Assembly (NCBI GenBank): GCA_963995505.1
Contig: OZ023186.1
Coordinates: forward strand, 558,001 to 622,000
DNA from: Hypericum androsaemum
Taxonomy: Eukaryota > Streptophyta > Magnoliopsida > Malpighiales > Hypericaceae
Length of the DNA: 64,000 nt
Direction: 5' to 3'
Under the pieces are notes generated by a model that was not told the origin of the DNA, ran no database searches, and saw nothing but the letters and a program-made list of their open reading frames with translations. This document shows positions 23,432 through 34,639 of this stretch, piece by piece. The first letter of the stretch is position 1, and each line of letters begins with the position of its first letter. The position numbers were made by a program, and so were the translations under genes.

Positions 23432-24147
23432 CAATTAATATGAAAAAAAACAAATGGCAGTAAGATCCGACCACGAATTTTACTCTTTGCGATTTTATTT
23501 TGTGATTCACGTTATTTTTAGTAACTTTATAAATTGGATGCCATCATTTTTCAATTCCAATTCAGTCCCACGAAGACTAACAGTTGTAGGTGTAGATGCA
23601 ATTAAAATGTGCAGCAACGAGTACATTATCCAGGGGTCAAAGTTGCAAAGCAAGCAACACAGACCAGAGGCAAAAGAACCCCTTAAGCTCAAAACACCAA
23701 GTTGGACCAATATACAAAAAGCAAAACCACGGCAAGAACACCAAGACGAAATCCCAGGTACACTCCAAGATACGTACAGGAAAAATGATGGATACCTACA
23801 GTAGCGAACAAAGAACCAACTTCTAGATTGTTGTCTATCTTCACTGGCCTTCGTTTATACCAAAGAAAAATCATATTACACAAAATAACAATGGATCGAA
23901 CACCGGTCAGCGAGTGAGCGTAGATCCACTGGCCTCAAAAAAAAAACAGAACAACATAAGTACTCCGCGTGAATATTAGCCGTTAAGATCTTGTACATGA
24001 CTTAAATATCTAATCTAATGATTCAGAATAAATTATGTACGGTGCGACACCCGCCTATTAGGTCATCCACAGCCTCGGAAAATATGTTTTATGTACGGTT
24101 CCTAAAATATTAGGAAATAACTCAGCTGGGCACTCACTCCACTCTCC
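23432..24147. other. Spacer and upstream promoter of P450 copy 1
   Basis: No coding homology recognised. It leads into the TATA element at 24148. Confidence 0.4.
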
Positions 24148-24154
24148 TATATAA
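24148..24154 (+). promoter_or_regulatory. TATA box of P450 copy 1
   Basis: TATATAA lies 75 bp upstream of the ATG at 24229, a spacing that allows a short leader. The aligned position in copy 2 (about 39690) reads tccataact and has lost the TATA core. Confidence 0.6.
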
Positions 24155-24228
24155 CCTGTCTATTATATACTTTATTTATCGGGGATAATTTTCAGAAATT
24201 AATCGGCCAAATAATCATCGCCTTTCCG

Positions 24229-25845
24229 ATGGAGTTCGACACTTTACTTATTAGCGTGGCCATCTCCATTCTACTTGTTTTCTTGGCCCGCTTCTTGTCC
24301 ACCACCGTCTTCAAAAGGAAAGCTCACCCGTTGCCGCCGGGCCCAACACCATGGCCCATCGTAGGAGCCATTCCACTACTCGGTACAAGTCCACATGTCT
24401 CGTTGGCCCAAATGGCCAAGAAGTATGGGCCCATCATGTACCTCAAGATGGGCAGCCGTGGAATGGTGGTGGCGTCCTCCCCGGAAGCTGCCGAGCTGCT
24501 CCTCAAAGGGCAGGACCACAACTTGCCGGAGCGGGCCCCGGACGGCGGTTCGACCACCATTGCCTACAACAACCAGTCATTTGTATTCGTCCCCTACGGC
24601 CCAAAGTGGAAGTTGTTCAAGAGCATCAGCAGCCATCACATGTTGGGCCCTGACGGGTTGGCGAAATGGGCTCAAGTCCGGGCGACGGAGGTGGGCCACA
24701 TGTTACGGGCGGTGTACGAAGCTACCGAGAGCAACCAGCCCATTATGGTTCCCGAGCTTCTCGTCCATTCTATAGCTAATATGGTGAGCCAGGTAATACT
24801 CAACAAGAGGCTGTTTGTTGCGAAAGGAAGTGATTCTGATGACTTCAAGGACTTGGTGCTCGAAGTAATGAGGAAGGCAGAATTCTTCCACGCCGAGGAT
24901 TATCTACCGTTGGTGGCTTGGTTGGATTTGCGAGGGGTCCAATTGGGTAGGAAGAGATTGCACAAAAGATGGGATAAATTGCTAGGCCGACTAATCGAGG
25001 ATCATGTTGGTTCGGCCCATCAACGTTCCGAGCCCAATATACTTGACGACTTGCTGGCTGCGACTAACCAACAAAATTCTGATGGAGATGGCCTTCACAT
25101 TGACAACGTCAAGGGCCTACTTTTGGTACGTTCAACCTTGAGTTCGTGCATTGACTATATTATGAACTCATTTTTCACTTTGGTGCAACTAACTTTCTTT
25201 GACTTGTGTTGCAAGGATATGTTCGTGGCCGGCACAGACCCTCCGGCGATCCCAATAGAATGGGCACTTGCAGAGATGCTAAACAATCCAAAAACCCTAA
25301 AACGAGCACAAGACGAGATGGACCAAGTCATAGGCCGAAGCCGGAGACTCGTGGAATCCGATTTGACCCAACTACCCTACCTCCAGGCCATATGCAAAGA
25401 GACACTCCGGAAACACCCTTCCGTCCCCGTGATGGTGCCGCGTATAGCAACCGATGCATGCGTGGTGAATGGGTACTACATACCGAAAGGCACTTCGGTA
25501 TCCGCCAACATATGGGCCATCGGACGGGACCCCGGAGTGTGGGAGAGCCCGGAAGAGTTCAGGCCGGAAAGATTCATGGAGGAGAGGCACTCCAAGAAGT
25601 ACGCGGGAGGGAGCAACTTTGAGCTGATCCCATTCGGGTACGGGAGGAGAATGTGTGCTGGTTATAGGATGGCTATTGTGGTCGTGGGCTTCGTGTTGGG
25701 ATCTCTAATTCACTCCTTCGACTGGGAGCTGCCAAAGGGAGTGGTCCTCCTTGACATGGAGGAGGAGTTGGGGATTACCTTGCGCAAGGCGGTTGCTCTT
25801 TCGACCGTGGCGACTCCTAGGCTGGAGCCCAATGCGTACGCGTAA
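24229..25845 (+). CDS. Flavonoid 3',5'-hydroxylase-like cytochrome P450 (CYP75A type), copy 1
   Basis: CYP75A enzymes hydroxylate the flavonoid B-ring at the ER, leading to delphinidin-type anthocyanins. CDS is 24229-25125 plus 25216-25845, 508 residues. The 90-nt intron (gtacgt...gcaag) lies after NVKGLLL, the classical CYP75 position, and has no in-frame stop. Seen: N-terminal membrane anchor (ISVAISILLVFLARF), proline hinge PLPPGPTPWPIVG, ExxR (KETLR), PERF (FRPERF), haem loop [10 protein letters not shown] with Cys446, and the CYP75A-like end TPRLEPNAYA. Odd: the I-helix reads AGTDPP (residues 304-309), so the conserved oxygen-activating threonine is proline. It is roughly 90% identical to copy 2 by eye. 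The family call is firm; substrate is not known. Confidence 0.88.
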   Translation: MEFDTLLISVAISILLVFLARFLSTTVFKRKAHPLPPGPTPWPIVGAIPLLGTSPHVSLAQMAKKYGPIMYLKMGSRGMVVASSPEAAELLLKGQDHNLPERAPDGGSTTIAYNNQSFVFVPYGPKWKLFKSISSHHMLGPDGLAKWAQVRATEVGHMLRAVYEATESNQPIMVPELLVHSIANMVSQVILNKRLFVAKGSDSDDFKDLVLEVMRKAEFFHAEDYLPLVAWLDLRGVQLGRKRLHKRWDKLLGRLIEDHVGSAHQRSEPNILDDLLAATNQQNSDGDGLHIDNVKGLLLVRSTLSSCIDYIMNSFFTLVQLTFFDLCCKDMFVAGTDPPAIPIEWALAEMLNNPKTLKRAQDEMDQVIGRSRRLVESDLTQLPYLQAICKETLRKHPSVPVMVPRIATDACVVNGYYIPKGTSVSANIWAIGRDPGVWESPEEFRPERFMEERHSKKYAGGSNFELIPFGYGRRMCAGYRMAIVVVGFVLGSLIHSFDWELPKGVVLLDMEEELGITLRKAVALSTVATPRLEPNAYA

Positions 25846-27424
25846 TTAACATTTATTGGATTCTATTCAAGTCTTGAGGAGTATATTATGGCATATTGGA
25901 ATAATTTTGCTTCCCAATCGGGCATCAATGTGTATGATTAGATTATTGTTTGGAAATGCGTCGTAATTTAAGATTTTATTTGTGCATGACAAGGCAATAA
26001 GATTTTATGTATTGTGTAGTTTTGCTTAAAAATATATATGTTGCAGGTGTCGGTCTTGAGATTTTTGCAATCTATGGAAGCAATGTATATCGTTGTGATC
26101 ATCCTACATTGCCATTTAAGAATACTATGTTACCACTTATCATTTAAAACTGAAATCCTTCATAAATATCATTGGCAATGGTTCCAAAAAAAATAACTAT
26201 CTATATCAATTTATAAATACATTGTTCTGATTACGATATCGTTAACTACATGTCAGAATAATCTGCAGAACTGACAAGGATGTACAATCCATCAACATTT
26301 TCCCTTTGTGTAAAATTTCTCGTCCTTAATGGTATCCCTTTATGTGTAGCAATAGATCCACTTCTGATAATTATTAATTACAAACACGAGGAGTAACTGC
26401 TAAGCGTTGCAGCTTCTAGTTTTGTTTGGAGCTGGAGTTTGTTCTACAGTTGGTTCGAGTTAACTCACCGGTTCTTTAACATTATCGAGAAAAAAAAAGG
26501 TGAAGAATTCTTTCTTTTTTCATTTTATTTATCGTATAATGCTTGATGAGCCCACATTTTTTTAATAAGTAAAGTTCTTTATTAAAATTCGAAAAGAGAA
26601 CAACGAAAAAAAAGAGAGGAAAGAAACCTACCTGTATTTACAAAGAGCTACCCGAAATTTCTACAAATTAACCCGCCCCAACCCAAGAAACCCCCACCCA
26701 TAAGTTTCCAAACCCCTCAAGAGATAACTCACCCGGTACTAACGTTCGGAGTTGCAGCCGAGGCCTCACTAAAAACCCGGTAGGAAAAGAGTTGTCTTGT
26801 ATCCATTGCTATACAGAGTTAATCTCTCGTAAAATCTAATAGCGAACATGCTCGCTATTTACAGTTGGTCCTAACCTCAATACCCATCCCAAAAGCATCC
26901 GAACCACAACTAGAAATTACCTTACTTTAAAGGAGTCCCAATACAAGTCCAGTTCTTAGTATTCATTGTTCGGAGCTACAATTTGGAGTATTTGACTTTA
27001 TCGAATAAGGTTATTTTTTAAGAAAAGCAATATGATCGCGAGCTTCTTAAACATTACGTTACTTTGATGAGCCCACATTCGAGTGACTGTCTTAGGCTTA
27101 GGTGGAAGCGGAGCCACATCGGGACTCCAACTCGACGGGAACCAAGTGATGGGCCAATGCTTCAGACATAGAGCTGTTCACCTCGGAACCCAAGCACCTG
27201 TTGGCTGTCGAAGCTGGAGATGCACACGTAAAGAGCGTAATGGTTGAGACAAAGGGCTTGGAAATTCCTGTTGGCAAGTACTTTATGATGACGTGGAAGA
27301 TGGGAATGGGCAATTGAAGATATATAATTCAAGTTGTGGTTCTAGCTAATCATCTTCTTTCGATCCTGCCCTGGAATATACTTCTCCTCCGATCTAACGT
27401 GCCTTGTACGAAACGAAACACAGG
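25846..27424. other. Spacer between P450 copy 1 and KS pseudogene 2
   Basis: Contains the P450 3' UTR and an A-rich stretch near 26560-26640 that looks like a decayed retroposon tail. At 27140-27310 a plus-strand open stretch (HLLAVEAGDAHVKSVMVETK) looks protein-like, but I do not recognise it. Confidence 0.4.
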
Positions 27425-27890
27425 TGGCATATCGATTGGAGGATCGATTTCTGTTCTTAGATAGTCGAGATCCTATTTGCAGCAATACACAGCAACTTTT
27501 GTGAGATTGCAGATAAAGCACTGTCAAAGCAGAAACGCGACGAGACGGGTCATGTTGTTGAGCTAGTGAGGCTACGAATTCAATCTAACTCGTTACTTTC
27601 GATTTTGTTGACATCAAATGGATGATTTTTTTTTTTTACGTTGCAGTGGTTGGATATGGTGAAGTCAATGTTGAAAGAGGCTCAGTGGGCAAGGACAAAA
27701 TCAGCACCAACAACACTGATGAATATATGGCTAATGCGTATGTATCATTTGGTCTAGGACATGTTGTCCTCTTACCTCTCTATCTTGTTGGTCCTGAGCT
27801 TTCAGAAGTAGCAGTCAGATCTCTCGAATATAATGACATGTTCAAGTCCCTGAGCATTTGCGGCCGTCTTCTCAATGATATGAGAACCTA

Positions 27891-28205
27891 TGAACAAACT
27901 TAGATTGAGAGAATAAACTCACTTAAACTTATTGATGATCTCTTACAGGTATTTATACAAGAAGATTAGGGAAAGAATTAGAGTATAATTATAGCTAATC
28001 TACAATTAAGAGAATTAAATACAGTGGCCGTTAATAGTGGGAAGAAGCGCACCAGCTGTAATTAGCCGTTGCCGAGAGAGAGGGGGAGGGGAATGAAGTC
28101 TTCAGAGGCAAACCATCGAACACCTTTAGTGCAGGAGCAAAGTAGACTTCAGGAGATGGTTGATCAACTAGAGAGATCAACCATAAACTTCAATCATTCT
28201 CAACA
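27891..28205 (-). repeat. 3' LTR of the copia element
   Basis: 315 bp, tg...ca termini, paired with 31889-32203. Confidence 0.93.
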
Positions 28206-28212
28206 CTCCCCC

Positions 28213-31200
28213 TCAAGTTGGGGAGTAGATATCTCGAATCCCCAACTTGCTAAGATGATAGTTAAATTGTGCACTTCCTAGGGGCTTTGTAAACACATCG
28301 GCTGTTTGTTCTTCACTCGGAGTGTACGGAGTTATGATTAAGCCTTCTTGAACTTTATCACGGATGAAGTGGCAGTCAATTTCTATGTGTTTAGTCCTTT
28401 CATGAAACACCGGGTTCGAAGCTATGTAGATAGCAGCTTTGTTGTCACAATGGAGCGCCATAGGACGTGGGACTGAAATCTTCAACTCAGAAAGTAAGCT
28501 TCTAACCCAGATAAGTTCACTTGCAGGGGATGCCATGGCGCGATACTCGGCCTCAGCACTAGATCGAGACACGACGCGTTGCTTCTTGGAGCGCCAAATG
28601 ACAGGATTCCTGCCAACGAATACACAATAACCTGTTGTAGACCTGCGGGTTTCCGGACACCTTGCCCAATCAGAATCTGAAAATGCAGAGACATTAAGAT
28701 GATTATGATTCTGGATGATGATACCCTTCCCTGGACAGCTTTTAAGATACTTAAGTATCCTATCCATAACTTCTAGATGAATCACTCTTGGTGAGTGCAT
28801 GACTTGGCTAATAAGACTCACGGCATATGTGATATCTGGTCTGGTGATAGTAAGATAGATAAGTTTTCCAACAATTCGTTGAAAACGACCAACATCAGTT
28901 ACCAAGTCACTATCGTGATTGGAAATTTTGAGGTTAGGTTCTACAGGGGTTTTAAAAGGTGCAGCACCAAGTTTTTTTGTGTCCTTGAGAAGATCAAGAA
29001 TGTATTTCCTTTGATTCAAGAAAAGTTCCTTGGAAGAGTATGCAAATTCAACACCTAAGAAGTACTTAATTTTTCCGAGATCTTTAATATCAAATCTTCT
29101 TTTTAGTTCAGTCTTAAATCTGTCAATCAGAACAATGCTACTACCTGTGATAAGAATATCATCTACATAGATTAAGATAATCACCTTACCTTGAGTTCCA
29201 GCAAGCACAAATAGACTTGAATCAGAGTAACATTTACTAAATCCCAAGTTAAGTAACTCACCACTCAAACGTTTGTACCAAGCACGCGGAGATTGTTTTA
29301 AGCCATAGATGGCTTTATGCAATCTGCAGACCTTACCAGGAGGTGCGGAGTTGAGTCCAGGTGGTCTGTTTAAATAAACTTTCTCCTCTAGTCTTCCTTG
29401 CAAGAAAGCGTTCTTGACATCCATACGGATCATGTGCCAGTTATAGTTCACTGCAATGGAAATAAGAATGCGTATGGTGTTCATTTTCGCAACGGATGCA
29501 AAGGTTTCACCATAGTCAACGCCAGGTGTTTGAGTGAAACCTTTAGCAACCAAGCGTGCTTTATGTCTTTCGATTGAACCATCACTCTTATGTTTGACCT
29601 TGTATACCCATTTGCAGTCAATAGCCTTTTTTCCTTTGGGAAAATCAACAAAAGACCAAGTTTGATATTTTTTAAGGCATCCAGTTCTTCTTTCATTGCA
29701 GATCTCCACACAGGAAACTTAATTGCTTCGGCAAAATTCCTTGGTTCCAGATTACTATCAATGCAACTAATGAATGCAAGATGTTTAGCATTAATCTTTT
29801 TATAGGTAATGTGATCTTCAATAGGATAAAAGCCTAGGTAGGTTTTGAAACCCTTTAGTCTGCAATTTGGTTGCTTAGGACGTGAAGATCTTCTAACCAC
29901 TGCAGGAGTTGGTAACGTTCTTTCTATGCTGATATGATCTGAACTAGAAACATGATTAGAATCAGTAGGTAAAGGGATCAAAGACATACCTGGTGTAGGA
30001 GTTGGTAAGGTTCTTTCTATACTGATATGATCTGAACTAGAAACAGGATTAGAATCAGTAGGTAAAGGGATCAAAGACATACCTGGTGTAGGAGGATCAG
30101 AGTTGGTCTTATTATCTTGATCGGAAGTGGTAGGTTCTTGATTTTCATTCTTATCTGCAGAAGTGGTAGGTTCTTGATTTTCATTCTTATCTGCAGAAGG
30201 ATTGCATTCTGCAGAAGCACTACAATCTGCAGAAGTACTGCACTCTGGTTGAATTCCTTTCAGGTTTCGTAACTCGGGTAGGATGGGTAGAGGTCTTGAT
30301 GTTTGTTGATTTCTTTGCTCCCCCTGAACGATATTCTCATGTCCCTCATTGAAGTAGGGTTGATCTTCAACAAACTTGACGTCCCTAGAAACAAATTTCT
30401 GTCTTAATTTCACATCGTAGCACTTGTATCCCTTTTGAGTGCTTGAGTACCCCAGGAACACACACTTAACGGCTCTCTTGTCTAATTTGTCTCTTTTACC
30501 TGCAGGTACATGCACAAAACAGCAGCAACCAAACACACGAAGGTACTCCAAGTTTGGTTTCCTTTTTAGTAGCATTTCTAAAGGAGTTTTGCCTTTCAGA
30601 TTCTTACTCGGCAGTCTATTTATGAGGTGACAAGCCGTGAGGATTGCATCACTCCAAAATCTCTTTTTCACGTTCATTTTAAACATTATGGAGCGAGCAA
30701 CGTCTAATAAGTGCCTATTTTTACGCTCAGCAACTCCGTTTTGTTGCGGAGTGTAAATGCAAGATGTTTGGTGTACAATGCCAAGATCTTTTAAGTAATC
30801 TTTAAAATCTTTCATGTACTCAGTTCCGTTGTCCGTTCTAAATATTTTTATCTTGGCATTATACTGATTCGTAACCAATTTATTAAACTCTCTAAAGGCA
30901 TTGAACACTTCACTTTTTTGCCTAAGAAGATATACCCAAGTACCTCTGCTAAAATGATCAATAAAAGTAACAAAATAATGAAAACCATCATAAGAGATTA
31001 CAGGTGAGGTCCACACATCTGAATGAACAAGTTGAAATGGCTCATCATAAATAGTTTCTGAAGCAACAAATGGTGTTCTGCACGACTTTGCATATTGGCA
31101 GCTTTCACAGGGAAGGCTACTGTTGCTAATTTCAGGAAAAACTTTGCTTAAGACAATATTACTAGGATGTCCTAAACGACAATGCCAAAGCTCATGTGAT

Positions 31201-31820
31201 TTTTCATTTGTCTGAGCATTTAGAGCCGTAGGACTGTGCTTTATCATGTAAAGGCCATTAACCAATTTTCCTTCACCAATCTTCCTCCGTGTTGAGCAAT
31301 CCCAAAACTCAACGGAGTTAGAAGAGAAGATTGCTAAGCAATTTAGTTGATGTGTTAACTTACTTATAGAAAGTAAGTTATTTGACAAACTTGGAACATA
31401 CAGAGTCTCCAGCTCTTTTTCCTTTGGAAATAGCATGGAGGAGCCACTTCCCTTGATAGGGATTTTTGTTCCATTTGCAATGCAGATGAATTTGTTTGAT
31501 GTATTTTTCAAGTTATTTATCAGATTCAAATTATTTGTCATGTGTTCATTTGCACCTGAATCAACTATCCACGAATAATCAGATGAGTAACTATTAAAGG
31601 CATAAGAAGCTGATTCAGTTAAGGCATGTGCACAAAGGATAGGTTTAGAGTTACCTTCACTGGTTATTTTTGAAGTTAATGCTTTTGCAATATTGGCAGA
31701 GACCTCTTGACTGGCAAAGAAAGCATTGGATTCTGAGAATTTCTTGAATTGGGTCATCCTTGGACCAGAGGGAGCAGTCGCAGGGGAATTGATGTAGCTT
31801 GAGCTTTCGTTGTCAGCCAT
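28213..31820 (-). pseudogene. Copia pol polyprotein without gag, one frameshift
   Basis: The frame starts at 31820 (MADNESSSYINS), goes within about 80 residues to the protease motif WIVDSGANEHM, then GAG-pre-integrase (LWHCRLGHPS), integrase (FIDHFSRG, RTDNGTEY, PQQNGVAERKNRH), reverse transcriptase (YVDDILITG) and RNase H (SSAEAEYRAMA, stop at 28213). The gag capsid and CCHC knuckle are missing. A six-A run (29668-29673 on the plus strand, T) shifts the frame between integrase and RT; seven would restore it. A region at 29930-30100 has a tandem near-repeat (TPTPGMSLIPLPTDSN twice). With no capsid it could move only with help from another element. Confidence 0.88.
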
Positions 31821-31888
31821 GAAGGTAAGATGTTTATGCGAAGAGCAAGTGAGCTATTTGAGTGGGAATTGGATCTGCTCTGATACCA

Positions 31889-32203
31889 TGAACAAACTTA
31901 GATTGAGAGAATAAACTCACTTAAACTTATTGATGATCTCTTACAGGTATTTATACAAGAAGATTAGGGAAATAATTAGAGTATAATTATAGCTAATCTA
32001 CAATTAAGAGAATTAAATACAGTGGCCGTTAATAGTGGGAAGAAGCGCACCAGCTGTAATTAGCCGTTGCCGAGAGAGAGGGGGAGGGGAATGAAGTCTT
32101 CAGAGGCAAACCATCGAACACCTTCAGTGCAGGAGCAAAGTAGACTTCAGGAGATGGTTGATCAACTAGAGAGATCAACCATAAACTTCAATCATTCTCA
32201 ACA
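31889..32203 (-). repeat. 5' LTR of the copia element
   Basis: 315 bp, differing from the 3' LTR at two positions seen by eye (a/g near 31972, t/c near 32124), which points to recent insertion. Confidence 0.93.
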
Positions 32204-32594
32204 ACCTACCAGGTGAGAAATTCTTTTTATAATGTAATAGACTGTTCAGCCTAGTTCGACCTTTAGAATTGACTCGGGTGGCTTCGCCAAGCAGAGAGAA
32301 TCTCGACAGGGAAAGCTGAACACGCTGTCGCTGCTCATGATTCGAGACGGGGGCGGGTTGACCGAAGTCGAGGCTGTCGAAAAGATAGATGCTGCAGCTG
32401 GCAATTATGAATTGCAACTGAGGGAATTAGTCTCAAGGGACAAGGACAATCCGGTCCCAAGGGCATGTAGGAACTTGTTTTGGAACATGCTCAAGACGTT
32501 GAACCTGTTTTACGCCAAGGATTATGGATACACTGGAAATGAGTTGCTTTATGCTGCAAATGCTATAATCCAGGATCCCATTTCAGTCAATTGA

Positions 32595-32881
32595 CTCAAA
32601 GAGAACAGCAATGTACCTAGAAATCACAAATAGTAGTCGGTTTAATACATGTCTGAAGTATGGTTTCGACAAGAAAGAGACTACTTAGTAACATCATCTT
32701 ACATAGTCATCATATATTCCATGTTAGTAACATTTTCACATTTGCTTATTATTAGAAATATTGCTCACTAGTTACTCCATAATTGATCATCTCAGATAAT
32801 TAAAAGAGTAACACTCTTCACACACAGTATATTCACAGTCGGACGTGTCACACTCAAATACATTTTTTTAAAGATAAATTA
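32595..32881. repeat. 3' flank of KS pseudogene 2, shared with 48585-48700
   Basis: The stretch ttagaaatattgctcactag and the following tcataattgat-like text near 32745-32830 recurs at 48590-48700, downstream of the third KS relic. It extends the duplicated unit beyond the coding part. Confidence 0.6.
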
Positions 32882-33119
32882 TTAACCATGAAAGGAAACA
32901 AAAAAAATGAGGTGCTGTCATTGCCACATATATGTTGAAGAAATTTTAGAAAATAGATGGCCTGAAAAGGAGTGCATGCTGATCACTCAACTCCTCCATC
33001 TTATATCATTCCGAAACTCCAAAATCTCTGCCACAATTTTAATTGCTTGATGTTTCAATGTACAACTTTTGGGTGGCACTGCTTTCATTTTTGGAAGTGC
33101 AATGAATGCCGGTGAACTG
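32882..33119 (+). pseudogene. Copied fragment of the PH-RhoGAP gene (exon 20 end plus intron)
   Basis: This 238-bp block matches 19741-19975 at about 95% identity with small indels. It covers the last 29 coding bases of exon 20 (VNHERKQRNE region), the splice donor and about 200 bases of the next intron. Because intron sequence is included, it was copied at DNA level. It abuts a LINE fragment starting at 33120. Confidence 0.88.
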
Positions 33120-34155
33120 CGGCTCCAGAGATAGACTCTACCTCTCCACTTACGCCGCCGATTTGAAGCCCTTTCCAATCAGAGGACTTGGCTGGTGGGG
33201 TCGTGCCGTGTTCGCTCTCCGGGGTTGGTGAAAAAGACTTTTGGCCACGCAAGTGAGGTTTCCAGCGGGCCCGATTATTACCCTGGAAATATGGTGGTCT
33301 CTAATTCAGTTCCGGGCTCTCCTACTAGGGCCCAAGGTGATGTTACTAGGAGCCCACTAATGATAGAAGCCCTTCAAGAGGAGGAGGAAGATATTAGCCC
33401 AGAGGGGCCTTCCAGAAATCAGGGCTGTGAGGTGGGCCACGAAACTATCTCGGTCATGCTGGACCAGTTAGGATTCTATCAAGGCCTAGGAGACCACCTG
33501 AAAGGACCTGGCCTTCAATCTCAGCATTAAAAAGAAGGTTGCTTTTTCCCCTCCTAATCCAGGTTGCTCTTCGGCAGCTATTTCCCCTCCAGGGCTGCCT
33601 GAAATTCTTGTAACCCCGGTGGGCTCGCTGAGCGCTGCCCTCTTGGAGGTATGTGCGACAAAAGCCAGCTTGATTGGGCAGCTCCTGGGAATAGATTGGG
33701 ACGCATATGAGGAGCAAATTATTTCTGATTTTAAAGAGGTTGTAGTGTGTTGCAGAGTCATGGAGAAGAAACCCTCTCCAGTCTCCATGAATATTACAAC
33801 CTGGAATACTCAAGGGGCCAATTCCCCTCATAAAAGAAAGGTAGTGAAGAGCTTGGTCCGTTCTAACAACATTGGCTACATCTTTATTCAGGAATCCAAG
33901 ATGGACAGGCCTCGACGTGCGTTGATCAAAAGTATGTGGCGGAGAGAGAAAATTAAATGGGACTACGTTCCGGCAATAAAAAACTCTGGGGGTTTGATTA
34001 GCATCTGGAGTCCTCCTTTTTTTGATTGTGTTATTACCCACAAGGCTATTAGGTGGATGGCTACGTTGGGAACTCTTGTGGATTCTGACACCCGGATGGG
34101 TGTGATCAATGTGTACGGTCCCCATGATGCTACTGAACAACATGGGTGTGATTAA
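33120..34155 (+). mobile_element. LINE (L1-type) fragment, endonuclease N-terminus
   Basis: The plus strand encodes the start of an APE-type endonuclease: MNITTWNTQGAN, then YIFIQESKM, GGLISIWSPPFFDCV and GVINVYGPHD (33787-34125), matching the catalytic motifs of L1-like ORF2. Upstream (33195-33530) is a leader-like frame typical of the region before the endonuclease in plant LINEs. The element stops at about 34140 with no reverse transcriptase, and there is a frame break near 33530. It is a truncated relic. Confidence 0.8.
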
Positions 34156-34639
34156 GGTCCGGGTGGGCGCCTCGGACCTTGAAGCGGGAAGCCTGATAGG
34201 GCGCTTTGGCCCATAAGGTAGGAGCCCGTTAGGGCACTTTGGACTTTCGAGGGGTAGCCCGGATGAGTGCTTTGGAGTTGCTTTGGACCATGACGGGGTT
34301 GAGACGAGATTTCGTGTGGGAGTTTCGAGAAGGTCAAGTCGGTCTACATTTTCCTAAGTTGAGCCGGGTTCCTATTTTGGTGGCGACTTTCTTATTCGAT
34401 GTCGGGTTACTTGGCTGGCACGGCTTCTTTTAAGGCCGGGTTTCCTTATGTGTGGACGACGGTCTAGAACTTTCCTTTATCAAGCCGGGCTAAATCTCTC
34501 CGTATTGGCGACGATCACGAATTGACGGATCTTGCGAGATTTAGTCTTTATTGAGGCAGATCTCTCGGGATCAAATTTTGGGACCGAGATCTTCGAGTAA
34601 TAAAGACGGCTTAGGGTTTCCTACTTTGAGGACGGGAGG
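34156..34639. other. Repeat-like, GC-richer spacer
   Basis: Contains phrases such as gggcgctttgg and gggcactttgg recurring at about 40-base intervals, suggesting an LTR or other repeat. No gene seen. Confidence 0.35.

Larger units (their letters stand above)
27891..32203 (-). mobile_element. Ty1/copia retrotransposon, young, lacking gag
   Basis: The element is complete end to end: LTRs 27891-28205 and 31889-32203 (315 bp each, two differences seen), 5-bp target duplication accta (27886-27890 and 32204-32208), iMet primer-binding site tggtatcagagc immediately inside the 5' LTR (31877-31888, minus strand) and purine tract acttgagggggag at 28206-28218. It is inserted in KS pseudogene 2, minus orientation. 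The 4313-bp length is shorter than typical copia elements because gag is almost wholly absent. Confidence 0.95.
27425..32594 (+). pseudogene. ent-kaurene synthase pseudogene 2, split by a copia insertion
   Basis: Only the C-terminal exons remain. Exon 27425-27566 encodes WHIDWRIDFCS, then a TAG stop where the other copy has Glu, then VEILFAAIHSNFCEIADKAL. Exon 27647-27890 plus 32209-32212 encodes the [20 protein letters not shown] block, with a frameshift before [11 protein letters not shown]. Exon about 32298-32594 encodes RESRQGKLNTLSLLMIRDGG to the stop. A 4.3-kb copia element sits inside the middle exon after LLNDMRTY. The exon order and introns match the minus-strand copy at 3117-4029, so this is a DNA-level duplicate and not a retrocopy. 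It is located 1.6 kb downstream of P450 copy 1. Confidence 0.88.

Noticed and set aside
24229..25845. One uninterrupted 538-codon P450 reading frame
   Set aside because: It includes a 90-nt segment with good GT and AG borders at the classical CYP75 intron position; copy 2 has a stop in its equivalent intron. The spliced 508-residue form fits the family length.
29668..29673. Programmed frameshift between integrase and reverse transcriptase
   Set aside because: Copia elements normally encode pol in one frame, and the shift is explained by one missing base in an A run, so a mutation or sequencing error is more likely.
32298..32594. Independent small gene next to the copia element
   Set aside because: It is the last exon of an ent-kaurene synthase copy, with upstream exons on the other side of the insertion.
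33454..34143. Minus-strand frame of 229 codons
   Set aside because: It is antisense to the LINE endonuclease, which has clear motifs on the plus strand.
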